Positions 26,804 through 36,957 of a stretch of DNA of 64,000 nt are shown piece by piece (within the stretch, counting starts at the first letter, position 1; each line of letters begins with the position of its first letter). The stretch is from Melghiribacillus thermohalophilus (GTDB taxonomy: Bacteria > Bacillota > Bacilli > Bacillales > Alkalibacillaceae): positions 20,709 through 84,708 of the forward strand of contig NZ_SMAN01000011.1 in the NCBI RefSeq assembly GCF_004342905.1, in the 5' to 3' direction. Made by a program: the position numbers and the translations under genes. The notes below the pieces were generated by a model that had not been told where the DNA came from, did not search any database, and saw only the letters and a list, made by a program, of their open reading frames with translations.

Positions 26804-27169
26804 ATGGCACGTATTGCAGGTGTTGATATTCCTCGCGAAAAGCGAGTGGTAATCTCTCTAACATATATCTATGGTATCGGTAAAGCAAGAGCGCAGCAGA
26901 TTTTAAAGGATGCAGGTGTTTCCGAAGATACCCGGGTGCGTGATCTGACGGAGGATGAATTAAGCAGAATCCGTAAAGAAGTTGATAAATATACGGTTGA
27001 AGGTGACTTGCGTCGCGAAATTTCTTTAAACATCAAACGTCTGATTGAAATCGGTTCTTACCGCGGAATCCGTCATCGCCGTGGGCTTCCTGTACGCGGT
27101 CAAAATACGAAAAACAACTCCCGTACCCGCAAAGGTCCGCGCCGTACAGTAGCAAACAAGAAAAAGTAA
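26804..27169 (+). CDS. rpsM: 30S ribosomal protein S13
   Basis: 121 aa from ATG 26804 ([20 protein letters not shown]), with GAAGGAGGTGCG upstream; a GTG at 26795 adds three residues not usual for the family. The helix-two-turn-helix [11 protein letters not shown] and the basic tail [17 protein letters not shown] contact P-site tRNA. Confidence 0.97.
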   Translation: MARIAGVDIPREKRVVISLTYIYGIGKARAQQILKDAGVSEDTRVRDLTEDELSRIRKEVDKYTVEGDLRREISLNIKRLIEIGSYRGIRHRRGLPVRGQNTKNNSRTRKGPRRTVANKKK

Positions 27170-27186
27170 AGGAGGTTAGTTAATCA

Positions 27187-27579
27187 ATGGCTCGTAAAAC
27201 TACAACTCGCAGAAAGCGTCGTGTGAAAAAGAATATTGAATCGGGTATTGCACATATCCGTTCAACGTTTAATAACACAATCGTTACCATTACAGATCCT
27301 CAAGGAAATACAGTAAGCTGGAGCAGCGCTGGTGCCCTTGGGTTTAAAGGATCTCGCAAATCTACACCATTCGCTGCACAAATGGCTGCAGAAGCGGCAG
27401 CTAAAGCTTCTATGGAACACGGAATGAAATCCATTGAAGTAGCCGTGAAAGGTCCTGGAGCAGGCCGTGAAGCAGCTATTCGTGCCCTCCAGGCAGCTGG
27501 TCTGGAAGTAACCGCTATTCGCGATGTTACACCAGTGCCTCATAACGGTTGCCGCCCGCCAAAACGTCGTCGCGTGTAA
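27187..27579 (+). CDS. rpsK: 30S ribosomal protein S11
   Basis: 130 aa. [20 protein letters not shown] and [20 protein letters not shown], ending [19 protein letters not shown] platform protein near the E site. Start after AAAGGAGGTTAGTTAATCA. Confidence 0.98.
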   Translation: MARKTTTRRKRRVKKNIESGIAHIRSTFNNTIVTITDPQGNTVSWSSAGALGFKGSRKSTPFAAQMAAEAAAKASMEHGMKSIEVAVKGPGAGREAAIRALQAAGLEVTAIRDVTPVPHNGCRPPKRRRV

Positions 27580-27596
27580 TTGGATTGTATAGTAAT

Positions 27597-27625
27597 TTGT
27601 CACCCTGTCAATAATGGGTTATGAT
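27597..27625 (+). promoter_or_regulatory. Candidate internal sigma-A promoter before rpoA
   Basis: TTGTCA (27597-27602), exactly 17 bases, TATGAT (27620-27625). It lies in the 187-base gap after rpsK, the longest gap inside this part of the cluster, which has no other gene. It would allow rpoA-rplQ to be expressed independently. Confidence 0.55.
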
Positions 27626-27766
27626 AGCTTAAACAGCAATGCACGGTACAACAGGACGAAATAGAATTGATTGATGTCTTCCACGGGGGGACTTGCCTAC
27701 CTGAGGAATTTCGGTTAGACAGGGGTCTGGCCGGGGTTTCGACGTTTTGAAGGAGGGTTTTGTTTA

Positions 27767-28711
27767 ATGATCGAAATTGAAAAACCAAAAATTGAAACGG
27801 TTGAAATCAGCGAAGATGCCACATTTGGAAAATTCGTTGTTGAACCGCTGGAACGCGGATATGGTACAACATTAGGAAACTCCTTGCGTCGTATCCTGTT
27901 ATCCTCACTTCCTGGCGCTGCTGTAACATCTGTACAAATCGACGGGGTATTGCATGAGTTTTCAACAATTGATGGTGTTGTAGAAGATGTTACAACCATC
28001 ATTTTAAACCTGAAGAAGCTGGCCTTGAAAATTTATTCAGATGAAGAAAAGACGATGGAAATTGATGTTCAGGGAGAAGGAACTGTTACGGCCGCAGATA
28101 TCACCCACGATAGTGATGTGGAAATTTTGAATCCGGATCTGCCTATTGCTACCCTTGCGACCAATGGTCAGTTGCGAATGCGGTTAACAGCACAGCGGGG
28201 ACGCGGATACCAGCCTGCTGAAACCAATAAAAAAGAAGACCAGCCGTATGGGGTCATTCCAGTTGACTCGATCTTCACACCTGTTTCACGTGTGACCTAT
28301 CAGGTTGAAAATACCCGTGTAGGTCAGGTGACAAATTTTGATAAGCTGACTCTAGATGTATGGACTGATGGCAGTATTCGACCGGAAGAAGCTGTTTCAC
28401 TTGGTGCTAAAATTTTAACCGAGCATTTAAATATATTCGTCGGACTAACAGATGAAGCACAAAATGCCGAAATCATGGTCGAGAAAGAAGAAGATCAGAA
28501 GGAAAAAGTATTAGAAATGACCATCGAAGAACTTGATCTGTCTGTACGTTCTTATAACTGTCTCAAACGTGCCGGTATTAACACCGTTCAGGAACTGACA
28601 CAAAAAACGGAAGAAGATATGATGAAAGTCCGCAACCTTGGACGGAAATCACTGGATGAAGTAAAATCGAAACTTGATGAACTTGGCTTAGGTTTACGGA
28701 AAGAAGATTAA
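27767..28711 (+). CDS. rpoA: DNA-directed RNA polymerase subunit alpha
   Basis: 314 aa. The N-terminal assembly domain has [24 protein letters not shown] split over its two conserved blocks. The C-terminal domain (about 245-314) has [19 protein letters not shown] and [14 protein letters not shown], which bind UP elements and activators. Start after GAAGGAGGGTTTTGTTTA. Confidence 0.98.
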   Translation: MIEIEKPKIETVEISEDATFGKFVVEPLERGYGTTLGNSLRRILLSSLPGAAVTSVQIDGVLHEFSTIDGVVEDVTTIILNLKKLALKIYSDEEKTMEIDVQGEGTVTAADITHDSDVEILNPDLPIATLATNGQLRMRLTAQRGRGYQPAETNKKEDQPYGVIPVDSIFTPVSRVTYQVENTRVGQVTNFDKLTLDVWTDGSIRPEEAVSLGAKILTEHLNIFVGLTDEAQNAEIMVEKEEDQKEKVLEMTIEELDLSVRSYNCLKRAGINTVQELTQKTEEDMMKVRNLGRKSLDEVKSKLDELGLGLRKED

Positions 28712-28755
28712 TATATTGAACATCAGAAGATTTTCCTGAAGAAGGAGGGATTACA

Positions 28756-29115
28756 ATGGCTAAAGCTAAACTTGGTCGTACGACAGATCACCGCATGGCC
28801 ATGCTTCGCAATCTGGCAACAGATCTTATTATTCACGAACGCGTTGAAACAACTGAAGCCAAAGCAAAAGAGCTTCGTTCAGTTGTAGAAAAAATGATTA
28901 CCCTTGGAAAGCGCGGCGATCTTCATGCCCGCCGCCAGGCAGCAGCCTTCCTTCGCCGTGTGAAAGATGAAGACGGTGAACAGGATGCCCTGCAAAAGCT
29001 TTTCTCGGATATTGCTCCGCGCTATGAAGACCGTCAGGGAGGATATACAAGAATCCTTAAGCTGGGTCCGCGCCGTGGAGACGGTGCAAACATGGTGATC
29101 ATTGAACTCGTTTAA
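28756..29115 (+). CDS. rplQ: 50S ribosomal protein L17
   Basis: 119 aa. [40 protein letters not shown], and the C-terminal [19 protein letters not shown]. Last gene of the ribosomal block; a strong terminator follows. Confidence 0.98.
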   Translation: MAKAKLGRTTDHRMAMLRNLATDLIIHERVETTEAKAKELRSVVEKMITLGKRGDLHARRQAAAFLRRVKDEDGEQDALQKLFSDIAPRYEDRQGGYTRILKLGPRRGDGANMVIIELV

Positions 29116-29135
29116 TTCAATACTCTAAACCCGGG

Positions 29136-29183
29136 AAAGGGCAGGTGAATCTCAAATTGAGATTGTACCGGGCCCTTTTTTGC
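29136..29183 (+). terminator. Rho-independent terminator after rplQ
   Basis: AAAGGGC (29136-29142) pairs with GCCCTTT (29172-29178), with further pairings GGT/ACC and AATCTCAA/TTGAGATT inside, followed by a T-run. It ends the alpha operon. The next 280 bases to ecfA1 contain no gene; TAAAAT-like -10 boxes near 29400 are too weak to call. Confidence 0.88.
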
Positions 29184-29464
29184 TTTAGAAAGCAAATCTT
29201 ATTAAAAAGCAAGGCCGATCAATCGCTACATCTCTTTATTTTTAGAGTGTTCCAGGATAAGAAATATTTATAATCGGGTTTTGCCTGTAATAGACAGGAA
29301 AATGGCGGTTTAAAAATCTCTTTTTCAGTTTGCGGACAGGGTCGCTGCATAGGATGACAAATTTCAGTCGGTGATCTGGAGAATTCGTGTGCAATTGTGA
29401 TAAAATGTATAGTATTGTAATGAATGTTTATTTCCCGGGTAATAAATTGTCGAGGTGAGAAGAG

Positions 29465-30313
29465 ATGCGGGAGTTGGAGCAGAGTTTTATCCAGTTTGAC
29501 GAAGTTTCATTCTGGTATAACCATGATGAGCCATGGGCATTGAAAGAGCTTTCTCTTACAATCAAGAAAAATGAATTTGTGGCTGTGATCGGACATAATG
29601 GTTCGGGGAAATCAACCATTGCCAAATTAATGAATGGGTTACTATTTCCTCAAAAAGGGGAAATATTTGTAGATGGCTTACGGTTGAGTGAGGAAACGGT
29701 CTGGGATATTCGTAAAAAGGTTGGCATGGTTTTCCAAAATCCCGATAACCAGTTTGTAGGGACCACTGTTGAAGATGATGTGGCCTTTGGACTTGAAAAT
29801 CACGGAATCCCCCGTAAGGAAATGATTGAGCGCATAGAGCAAAGTTTGAAAGCGGTCGGGATGCTTGATTACAGGAAACATGAACCTCACCGGCTTTCCG
29901 GCGGACAAAAGCAACGAGTAGCCATTGCTGGTGTACTTGCAGTAGCTCCGGACTTAATTATTTTGGATGAAGCGACAGCCATGCTGGACCCCAAAGGCCG
30001 AACCGAAATCATGAAAACCGTTCAGCGGATCAGGAAGGAGAAAAAGGTCTCCATTTTGATGATTACCCATGACCTTCATGAGGTAACTTTTGCGGACCGG
30101 GTGATTGTCATGAATCGTGGCCAAAAGCTGATCGAGGGTACCCCGAAAGAGGTATTTCAGCAACATGAGACGCTCTGGGAAATCGGTCTGGATATACCGT
30201 TCGTTGCAAAAATTGCTGCAGAGCTGAAGCAGCGGGGAATTCCTTTAAATAAACAGCCACTGAACAATAAGGAATTGCTGGAGGAACTATGGAGATTACA
30301 TTCGAACATGTAA
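29465..30313 (+). CDS. ecfA1: ECF transporter ATPase subunit A1
   Basis: 282 aa ABC ATPase. Walker A GHNGSGKST (about residue 43), Q-loop VFQNPDNQF, signature LSGGQKQRVAIAG, Walker B LIILDEATAMLDP and the H-loop His in MITHDLHE. It pairs with EcfA2 and EcfT to energise several interchangeable substrate-binding S subunits for vitamins or metals; no S gene is nearby. Overlaps ecfA2 by 25 bases. Confidence 0.95.
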   Translation: MRELEQSFIQFDEVSFWYNHDEPWALKELSLTIKKNEFVAVIGHNGSGKSTIAKLMNGLLFPQKGEIFVDGLRLSEETVWDIRKKVGMVFQNPDNQFVGTTVEDDVAFGLENHGIPRKEMIERIEQSLKAVGMLDYRKHEPHRLSGGQKQRVAIAGVLAVAPDLIILDEATAMLDPKGRTEIMKTVQRIRKEKKVSILMITHDLHEVTFADRVIVMNRGQKLIEGTPKEVFQQHETLWEIGLDIPFVAKIAAELKQRGIPLNKQPLNNKELLEELWRLHSNM

Positions 30314-31161
30314 GCCATATTTATCAACCGAATACTCCCTTTGCGTTTCATGCTTTAAAAGACCTTTCATTTCATATTCCTTCTGGGTCGTATACAGCGA
30401 TTATCGGTCATACCGGTTCAGGTAAATCAACCCTGATCCAGCATTTGAATGGATTATTAATCCCAACGGAAGGCAGGGTAAAAGTTGGCGATTTCCAGTT
30501 AGAGCCAGGTAAAAAAAATAAACACATGAAGGATTTAAGAAAACATGTAGGTGTAGTTTTTCAATATCCCGAACATCAGCTCTTTGAAGAAACGGTTAAG
30601 AAAGATCTGATGTTTGGTCCCCTCAACTTCGGCACAGCAGAGACGACCATAGAAAAACGTATTCCGGAAATTCTTGAAGCTGTTCAGCTGCCTGAGGAAG
30701 TTCTGGATCGCTCCCCTTTTGATTTAAGTGGAGGTCAAATGAGAAGGGTAGCCATTGCCGGGATTCTCATGATGGACCCGAACGTGCTGGTTCTTGATGA
30801 GCCAACAGCCGGACTCGACCCGGGCGGTCGGCGGGAAATGATGGACATGTTTTATAACCTTCATAAGGAAAAGGAAATGACTACGATTCTGGTCACCCAC
30901 AGCATGGAAGATGCGATGAAATATGCTGACTATGTTTTAATCATGAATGAGGGCCGGCTGTATATGGAAGGGCAACCTGAAGAAGTGCTTATTCAGAAAA
31001 AGAAACTGGAGGCAGTCGGACTGGATGTACCGGAAATGGTGGAGTTTTTGTCCATGTTTGAAGAAAAGTTCGGTACAAAAATCCCTTTTCATGGCCAAAA
31101 TATAAAGGAATTAGCCAGCGATATGTTGCGAGTGATGAAATGGGGGAAATGCGATGAATAA
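30289..31161 (+). CDS. ecfA2: ECF transporter ATPase subunit A2
   Basis: 290 aa ABC ATPase. Walker A GHTGSGKST, Q-loop VFQYPEHQLFEETV, signature LSGGQMRRVAIAG, Walker B VLVLDEPTAGLDP, H-loop LVTHSMEDA. Second ATPase of the group II ECF module. It starts within ecfA1 and overlaps ecfT by 8 bases, so the three are translationally coupled. Confidence 0.95.
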   Translation: MEITFEHVSHIYQPNTPFAFHALKDLSFHIPSGSYTAIIGHTGSGKSTLIQHLNGLLIPTEGRVKVGDFQLEPGKKNKHMKDLRKHVGVVFQYPEHQLFEETVKKDLMFGPLNFGTAETTIEKRIPEILEAVQLPEEVLDRSPFDLSGGQMRRVAIAGILMMDPNVLVLDEPTAGLDPGGRREMMDMFYNLHKEKEMTTILVTHSMEDAMKYADYVLIMNEGRLYMEGQPEEVLIQKKKLEAVGLDVPEMVEFLSMFEEKFGTKIPFHGQNIKELASDMLRVMKWGKCDE

Positions 31162-31948
31162 CTTGATTATTGGACAGTATGTTCCTGGAGAGTCGATGGT
31201 TCATCAGCTGGATCCCCGAACGAAGATTACCGTGATCTTCTTTTATGTAATTGTCATCTTTTTTGCAAACTCATTTTTCAGTTATTTTATTCTTGCAGCC
31301 TTTGCATTCATCAGTGCCATGCTGACTAGAATCCCTGCCGGATATATTATCAGAGGATTAAAGCCGGTCTGGCTGTTAATTGTTTTCACCTTTCTTTTGC
31401 ATTTATTTGTGACCAAAGAGGGAGATGTCCTGTTTCGAATATTTTCATTTTATGTTTATTCCGGGGCGTTGATCCAGGGATTTGCGATTTCATTAAGGTT
31501 TTTCTTACTGATTCTCATGACTTCGCTCCTGACCTTAACGACTACCCCCATCGCGATTACCGATGCGATTGAAGATATGCTTGGGCCGCTAAAGAAAGTC
31601 CGGTTTCCTGTTCACGAACTCGCATTAATGATGTCCATTTCCCTGCGGTTTATTCCGACTCTGATGCAGGAAACAGAAAAAATTTCAAAAGCCCAGGCTT
31701 CACGGGGCGTGGACTTTCGGACAGGGCCGATTAAAGACAGAATAAAAGCCATTGTACCGTTACTCGTGCCATTGTTTGTAAGTGCCTTTAAACGAGCGGA
31801 AGAATTAGCCATGGCGATGGAAGCCAGGGGGTATAAAGGTGGCGAGGGAAGAACGAAATTCAGGGAGCTTCAGCTCAGCTCAAGGGATTATGCCCTTTTT
31901 ATAAGTTTTGTTTTTGTTCTCTTATTGTTCTGGTGGGCAAGAGCCTGA
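31154..31948 (+). CDS. ecfT: ECF transporter transmembrane subunit T
   Basis: 264 aa, about 6 hydrophobic segments. DPRTKITVIFFYVIVIFF at the N-terminus, and the coupling helices with the two Ala-Arg-Gly-type motifs (AQASRGVDF; AMEARGYKG) that dock the ATPases. Completes the ecfA1-ecfA2-ecfT energising module. Confidence 0.95.
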   Translation: MNNLIIGQYVPGESMVHQLDPRTKITVIFFYVIVIFFANSFFSYFILAAFAFISAMLTRIPAGYIIRGLKPVWLLIVFTFLLHLFVTKEGDVLFRIFSFYVYSGALIQGFAISLRFFLLILMTSLLTLTTTPIAITDAIEDMLGPLKKVRFPVHELALMMSISLRFIPTLMQETEKISKAQASRGVDFRTGPIKDRIKAIVPLLVPLFVSAFKRAEELAMAMEARGYKGGEGRTKFRELQLSSRDYALFISFVFVLLLFWWARA

Positions 31949-31966
31949 TAGATGGAGGTAGTTCAA

Positions 31967-32710
31967 ATGGAAAGGATGAAATGTACTCTCCAGTATGATG
32001 GGACTTTTTTTTACGGCTTTCAGGTGCAGCCTGAAAAACGAACGGTTCAACAAGAAGTGGAAGAAGCATTGCAAAAAATCCACAAAGGACAGTTGATCCG
32101 GATCACTCCTTCAGGACGAACCGATGCAGGCGTGCATGCAATCGGTCAGGTGATTCATTTTGATTCGCCGCTCAGAATCCAGGAGGAAAACTGGAAAAAC
32201 GCACTGTGTTCCTTGCTGCCAGATGATATATACGTCGATCAGGTAGAAAAAGTATCTGAATCGTTCCATGCCCGTTATGATGTGAAAGAAAAAGAATATC
32301 GTTACAAAATTTATACGGGAAAAAAACCGGATATTTTCCGGAGAAACTACAGCTATCAGCTCTCACGCCCTCTTAATCTGGATAGGATGAATGAGGCATG
32401 CAGGTTTCTGATAGGAACCCATGATTTTACGTCCTTCAGTTCGGCAAGAGCAACCGTAAAAGGAGATAAAATTCGTACGATTTATGATGCCGGGCTGTTC
32501 CAGGATGAGGATGAAGTGATTTTTCGGGTGAAAGGAAATGGGTTCCTATATCATATGGTCAGAATCATGGTGGGAACGCTGATTGAGGTTGGGATCGGAA
32601 AACGGTCTCCTGATGAAATAAAAGAGATTATAGCGGGCGAGGACCGGGCACTGGCGGGGAAAACGGCACCGCCACAGGGCCTTTATTTATGGAAAGTCAG
32701 CTACGAATGA
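31967..32710 (+). CDS. truA: tRNA pseudouridine(38-40) synthase
   Basis: 247 aa from ATG 31967, placed by GATGGAGG; an upstream in-frame ATG at 31952 is within or before that site. Catalytic Asp in SGRTDAGVHA, then YRYKIYTG and VKGNGFLYHMVRIMVGTLIE. It modifies the anticodon arm. In B. subtilis rplM-rpsI follow directly; here the purine operon follows instead. Confidence 0.95.
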   Translation: MERMKCTLQYDGTFFYGFQVQPEKRTVQQEVEEALQKIHKGQLIRITPSGRTDAGVHAIGQVIHFDSPLRIQEENWKNALCSLLPDDIYVDQVEKVSESFHARYDVKEKEYRYKIYTGKKPDIFRRNYSYQLSRPLNLDRMNEACRFLIGTHDFTSFSSARATVKGDKIRTIYDAGLFQDEDEVIFRVKGNGFLYHMVRIMVGTLIEVGIGKRSPDEIKEIIAGEDRALAGKTAPPQGLYLWKVSYE

Positions 32711-32717
32711 ACATTTT

Positions 32718-32756
32718 GCGAACATTTATATATATTTATGCGTATAAAATTCGGTT
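32718..32756 (+). promoter_or_regulatory. Candidate PurR operator (two inverted PurBox-like half-sites)
   Basis: GCGAACATTT (32718-32727) and AAATTCGGTT (32747-32756) are inverted CGAA cores just upstream of the purE promoter, the arrangement PurR recognises at Bacillus pur genes. The match is partial and the spacing differs a little from what I recall for B. subtilis. Confidence 0.45.
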
Positions 32757-32762
32757 TTTGGT

Positions 32763-32790
32763 TTGAAATTCATTCAAAATACGTTATAAT
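32763..32790 (+). promoter_or_regulatory. Sigma-A promoter of the purine operon
   Basis: TTGAAA (32763-32768), 16-base spacer, perfect TATAAT (32785-32790). Transcription would begin about 20 bases before the riboswitch. Confidence 0.85.
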
Positions 32791-32817
32791 ACAAGTGAAA
32801 TGAAATCGTACGCGAAT

Positions 32818-32890
32818 ACCCTCATATAATTTTGGGAATATGGCCCAAGAGTCTCTACCCGGTTACCGTAAATAACCGGACTATGGGGGA
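32818..32890 (+). ncRNA. Purine riboswitch aptamer, guanine class
   Basis: P1 strands CCCTCATA / TATGGGGG flank the conserved core: TATAAT...ATATGGC, TCTACCCGG, CCGTAAATAACCGG and ACTATG. The specificity base in ACTATG is C, which pairs with guanine or hypoxanthine (adenine-sensing versions have U). Located between the pur promoter and a terminator, as in the B. subtilis pur operon, so guanine should shut off transcription. Confidence 0.95.
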
Positions 32891-32949
32891 GAAGTTGTCT
32901 GTAGTTACCCGGACTTCAATAAAGGGGTTCGTATGCCCTTTTTTGGGAT

Positions 32950-33003
32950 GCAGATTACTTTCTCTTCTTATTTATGAGGGAAGGTAATCTGCTTTTGTTT
33001 TTT
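32950..33003 (+). terminator. Riboswitch-controlled terminator before purE
   Basis: GCAGATTAC (32950-32958) pairs with GTAATCTGC (32984-32992), followed by TTTTGTTTTTT. This is the expression platform of the guanine riboswitch; the sequence from 32878 to 32949 can supply the competing antiterminator. Confidence 0.88.
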
Positions 33004-33032
33004 ACCATGTACTGTAAAGGAGTGACCCTGAC

Positions 33033-33518
33033 ATGAAACCATTGGTCGGTGTGATTATGGGAAGTACTTCCGACTGGGATACGATGAAACATACATGTGA
33101 CATCCTTGAAGAATTAAATATTCCGTATGAAAAGAAAGTCGTTTCCGCTCACCGTACGCCGGATTATATGTTTGCATATGCGGAGAAGGCCAAAGAGCGG
33201 GGACTGAAAGTCATTGTAGCGGGAGCAGGCGGTGCTGCCCATTTGCCTGGCATGGTTGCCGCTAAAACGACCCTGCCGGTCATCGGAGTGCCCGTGCAAT
33301 CCCGTACCCTTAATGGACTGGATTCCCTGCTTTCCATCGTTCAAATGCCAGGGGGAGTACCTGTGGCCACCGTTGCGATTGGTCGGGCAGGTGCTGTGAA
33401 TGCTGGACTTCTGGCAGCAGAAATCCTCGGTGCATTTGATGATGTTATTCAGGACCGTTTGGAAAAACGTCGGGAAGAACTTCGCAAAAAAGTAGAAGCG
33501 AGCAGCGAGGAGTTGTAA
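33033..33518 (+). CDS. purE: N5-carboxyaminoimidazole ribonucleotide mutase
   Basis: 161 aa class I Pur[15 protein letters not shown], the SAHRTPD catalytic His loop, and [13 protein letters not shown]. It moves the carboxyl of N5-CAIR to C4, making CAIR. First gene of the operon; it acts with PurK, whose gene starts two bases after the stop. Confidence 0.97.
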   Translation: MKPLVGVIMGSTSDWDTMKHTCDILEELNIPYEKKVVSAHRTPDYMFAYAEKAKERGLKVIVAGAGGAAHLPGMVAAKTTLPVIGVPVQSRTLNGLDSLLSIVQMPGGVPVATVAIGRAGAVNAGLLAAEILGAFDDVIQDRLEKRREELRKKVEASSEEL

Positions 33519-33519
33519 T

Positions 33520-34641
33520 ATGACGAAAAAAATCTTACCAGGACAAACGATTGGAATTTTAGGCGGAGGGCAGCTGGGCCGGATGATGGCCATTGCTGCA
33601 AAGGAAATGGGCTTCCGGATTGCGGTGATGGAGCCGAAACAGGACTCTCCGACGGCTCAGGTGGCAGATATTGAAATTGTGGCACCCTATGATGATCTGG
33701 ATGGAGCAAAGAAGCTGGCCCAATATAGCGATGTCATCACCTATGAATTTGAAAATGTAGACTATGAAGTACTGAACTGGCTGGAGGAACATGGGTATCT
33801 GCCCCAGGGAAGTGAATTCATTCGTATTACCCAGGATCGGGCCCATGAAAAGGCAGCCATTCAAAAAAGCGGAGGCCAGGTAGCCCCCTATCGCCTTGTT
33901 TCTACAGGCGAAGAGCTGGATCAGGCTGTAGCGGAAATCGGTATTCCATGTGTGTTAAAAACCCGCCGCGGCGGCTATGACGGCAAGGGTCAGGTCATGA
34001 TTAGAAACAAGGAAGATGTCCAGAAGGCTAAAACTCTGTTGGATCAGGGTTTATGCATAGTAGAGCAGTTTGTGGATTTTGATAAAGAAATTTCTGTTAT
34101 TGTATCAAGAGGTGTCAACGGAGAAACCAATACGTTTCCAGTTGCTGAAAACATCCATGTCGATCATATTTTGCATGAATCCATTGTTCCGGCAAGGATC
34201 TCAAAAGAGTCAGCCCATCAGGCTGAAAAAACAGCGCTTGATCTGGCCCAATCCATCGGCATGGTCGGCACGCTCGCAGTGGAGATGTTTTTGACAAAGG
34301 ATGGGGAAATATTTATCAATGAACTGGCCCCAAGACCCCATAATTCAGGGCACTATACCATTGATGCGTGTGAAACATCCCAGTTTCAGCAGCATATACG
34401 AGCCATCTGCGGCTGGCCCCTCGGAAAGACAGATCTGTTAAAACCGGTCGTTATGGTCAACATTTTAGGGAAACATTTAGATGAAGCGATTGAAAAAATA
34501 GACGAATATCAGGACAGCAAACTTCATCTTTACGGTAAAGATGAAGCCAAAGAAAAGCGGAAAATGGGGCACCTCAATGTTCTGGCAGACTGTACAGAAG
34601 AGGCTCTGGAAAAAATCGACAAACTCGGAATCTGGCAATAA
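33520..34641 (+). CDS. purK: N5-carboxyaminoimidazole ribonucleotide synthase
   Basis: 373 aa ATP-grasp enzyme. GILGGGQLGRMMAIAAKEMG at the N-terminus, the ATP-grasp region with TRRGGYDGKGQ, EQFVDFDKEISVIV, and the Mg site in INELAPRPHNSGHYTID. It makes N5-CAIR from AIR, ATP and bicarbonate. Confidence 0.97.
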   Translation: MTKKILPGQTIGILGGGQLGRMMAIAAKEMGFRIAVMEPKQDSPTAQVADIEIVAPYDDLDGAKKLAQYSDVITYEFENVDYEVLNWLEEHGYLPQGSEFIRITQDRAHEKAAIQKSGGQVAPYRLVSTGEELDQAVAEIGIPCVLKTRRGGYDGKGQVMIRNKEDVQKAKTLLDQGLCIVEQFVDFDKEISVIVSRGVNGETNTFPVAENIHVDHILHESIVPARISKESAHQAEKTALDLAQSIGMVGTLAVEMFLTKDGEIFINELAPRPHNSGHYTIDACETSQFQQHIRAICGWPLGKTDLLKPVVMVNILGKHLDEAIEKIDEYQDSKLHLYGKDEAKEKRKMGHLNVLADCTEEALEKIDKLGIWQ

Positions 34642-34665
34642 AACGAAGAACGGTTAGGAGGAAGA

Positions 34666-35961
34666 ATGATGATCGAACGTTATACCCGACCAGAAATGAA
34701 AGAAATCTGGACAGAAGAAAACAAATTTAAGGCATGGCTGGAGGTGGAAATTCTCGCCTGTGAGGCATGGGCTGAGCTGGGAGAGATTCCAAAAGAGGAT
34801 GTAGCCGAAATCCGGGAGAACGCATCCTTTGATGTCAACCGCATCCATGAAATTGAACAGGAGACCCGTCACGATGTGGTGGCCTTTACCCGCGCGGTCT
34901 CTGAAACCCTCGGGGAAGAGCGGAAATGGGTTCACTATGGACTGACGTCAACCGATGTGGTGGACACCGCCCTTTCCTATCTCATTAAACAGGCCAATGA
35001 TGTGATCCGCAAAGATCTGGAAAACTTTGTTGAGATTTTAAAAGAAAAAGCACTGGAACATAAATATACCGTGATGATGGGCCGTACCCATGGGGTCCAT
35101 GCGGAGCCGACCACCTTTGGTTTGAAGTTATTACTCTGGTATTCCGAAATGAAACGGAATTTAGAACGTTTCAACCGGGCAGCGGAAGAAATAGAAGTAG
35201 GGAAAATTTCTGGAGCAGTCGGTACGTATGCGAACATTGATCCATTTGTGGAGGAGTATGTGTGCCAAAAACTTGGCCTGAAGCCGGCACTAATTTCAAC
35301 CCAGACCCTGCAGCGGGACCGTCATGCGAACTACATGTCGACCCTGGCCCTGATTGCCACGTCCATTGAAAAGTTTGCGGTGGAAATTCGCGGTCTTCAG
35401 AAGTCTGAAACACGGGAAGTAGAAGAATTTTTCGCGAAAGGTCAAAAGGGTTCATCCGCCATGCCTCATAAACGGAATCCGATAGGTTCTGAAAACATGA
35501 CTGGAATGGCCCGGGTCGTGAGAGGCCATATGCTGACAGCCTATGAAAATGTACCTCTCTGGCACGAAAGGGATATTTCCCACTCATCAGCTGAGCGGAT
35601 CATTATTCCGGATGCCACCACGGCACTCAATTATATGCTCAACCGCTTTGGCAATATCGTGAAAAACTTAACGGTATTCCCGGAAAATATGAAACGCAAC
35701 ATGGAACGCACCTTTGGCTTAATCTATTCTCAGCGGGTGCTCCTTGCTTTAATCGATAAAGGCCTGACCCGTGAAGAGGCCTATGACACAGTACAGCCTT
35801 TAGCGATGAAAGCCTGGGAAACGCAGGTGTCATTTAAAGAACTGGTTGAAAAGGAAGAAAAGATTACATCCCACCTTTCACAGGAAGAAATCGATGACTG
35901 CTTTAACTATGAGTACCACCTGAAACATGTCGACCGTATTTTTGCGCGTTTTGGTTTATAA
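34666..35961 (+). CDS. purB: Adenylosuccinate lyase
   Basis: 431 aa fumarase/aspartase superfamily. The signature [11 protein letters not shown] (about 263-273) carries the catalytic serine loop; [14 protein letters not shown] and TSTDVVDTA are the other active-site regions. It acts twice: SAICAR to AICAR, and adenylosuccinate to AMP. Start after TTAGGAGGAAGA. Confidence 0.97.
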   Translation: MMIERYTRPEMKEIWTEENKFKAWLEVEILACEAWAELGEIPKEDVAEIRENASFDVNRIHEIEQETRHDVVAFTRAVSETLGEERKWVHYGLTSTDVVDTALSYLIKQANDVIRKDLENFVEILKEKALEHKYTVMMGRTHGVHAEPTTFGLKLLLWYSEMKRNLERFNRAAEEIEVGKISGAVGTYANIDPFVEEYVCQKLGLKPALISTQTLQRDRHANYMSTLALIATSIEKFAVEIRGLQKSETREVEEFFAKGQKGSSAMPHKRNPIGSENMTGMARVVRGHMLTAYENVPLWHERDISHSSAERIIIPDATTALNYMLNRFGNIVKNLTVFPENMKRNMERTFGLIYSQRVLLALIDKGLTREEAYDTVQPLAMKAWETQVSFKELVEKEEKITSHLSQEEIDDCFNYEYHLKHVDRIFARFGL

Positions 35962-35990
35962 AATTTCCACTGGATTTAGGGGAGGCGCCT

Positions 35991-36713
35991 ATGAAAAAGG
36001 GAAACCTGCTGTATGAAGGAAAGGCAAAACGGATCTATGAGACAGATGAGCCGAACGTGATCTGGATTGAGTATAAAGATGATACCACCGCGTTTAACGG
36101 CGAAAAAAAAGAGGTCATCAAAGGGAAATCCCGACTGAACAATGAGATTTCCTCCCTGCTGTTTGCCAAAATGCAGGAGGCCGGGATTCAAAACCACTTC
36201 ATTCAAAAACGTTCAGAAACGGAACAGCTTGTGAAAAAGACAGACATCATTCCTTTAGAAGTGGTGGTCCGCAATATTGCAGCGGGGAGTCTGGCCAAAC
36301 GTCTGGGGATGGAAGAAGGCATTCCACTTAAGAAAACGATTGTGGAATATTACTACAAAAACGATGATCTTGGCGATCCCCTGATCAACCAGGATCATAT
36401 TGAACTGCTGGAGCTGGCCCGCCCGGAACAGCTGGAAGAAATTCGGGAAACAGCTCTTAAAGTCAACGGGATTCTCACCGGTCATTTTGATCAGTGCAGC
36501 GTGCGCTTAGTCGATTTTAAATTGGAATTCGGGCTCGACGAACACGGGGCGATTCTCCTGGCTGATGAGATCTCTCCGGATACATGCCGCCTGTGGGATA
36601 AAGAAACCAATCAAAAGTTCGATAAAGATGTGTTCAGAAGAAATCTTGGCAGCCTGACCGAGGCTTATGAGGAAATATTGAGACGCTTAAAGGGGGAAAC
36701 CAACCATGTATAA
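35991..36713 (+). CDS. purC: SAICAR synthetase
   Basis: 240 aa. LLYEGKAKRIYETDEP, the KKEVIKGKSRLNNEISSLLF core, and ADEISPDTCRLWD near the C-terminus. It condenses CAIR with aspartate. The 3' end overlaps purS by 8 bases. Confidence 0.97.
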   Translation: MKKGNLLYEGKAKRIYETDEPNVIWIEYKDDTTAFNGEKKEVIKGKSRLNNEISSLLFAKMQEAGIQNHFIQKRSETEQLVKKTDIIPLEVVVRNIAAGSLAKRLGMEEGIPLKKTIVEYYYKNDDLGDPLINQDHIELLELARPEQLEEIRETALKVNGILTGHFDQCSVRLVDFKLEFGLDEHGAILLADEISPDTCRLWDKETNQKFDKDVFRRNLGSLTEAYEEILRRLKGETNHV

Positions 36714-36957
36714 AGTGAAAGTATACGTAACATTGAAGGCAGGCGTGCTGGATCCGCAGGGAAAAGCGGTGAAAGGTGCTCTTCACAGCATGGACTACAA
36801 AGAAGTTCAGGATGTCACCATCGGTAAATATATGGAATTGATGATGGAAAAAACAGAAAATATGGAAGAAAAAGTGGAGGAAATGTGCCACCGCCTGCTG
36901 GCAAACCCGGTCATCGAAGACTACCGTTATGAGATTGAGGAGGTTGTCCCCCAGTGA
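36706..36957 (+). CDS. purS: FGAM synthase subunit PurS
   Basis: 83 aa: [20 protein letters not shown]...[14 protein letters not shown]. The small dimeric subunit that bridges PurQ and PurL in Gram-positive FGAM synthase and channels ammonia. Overlaps purC and purQ (ATGA-type). Confidence 0.97.
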   Translation: MYKVKVYVTLKAGVLDPQGKAVKGALHSMDYKEVQDVTIGKYMELMMEKTENMEEKVEEMCHRLLANPVIEDYRYEIEEVVPQ

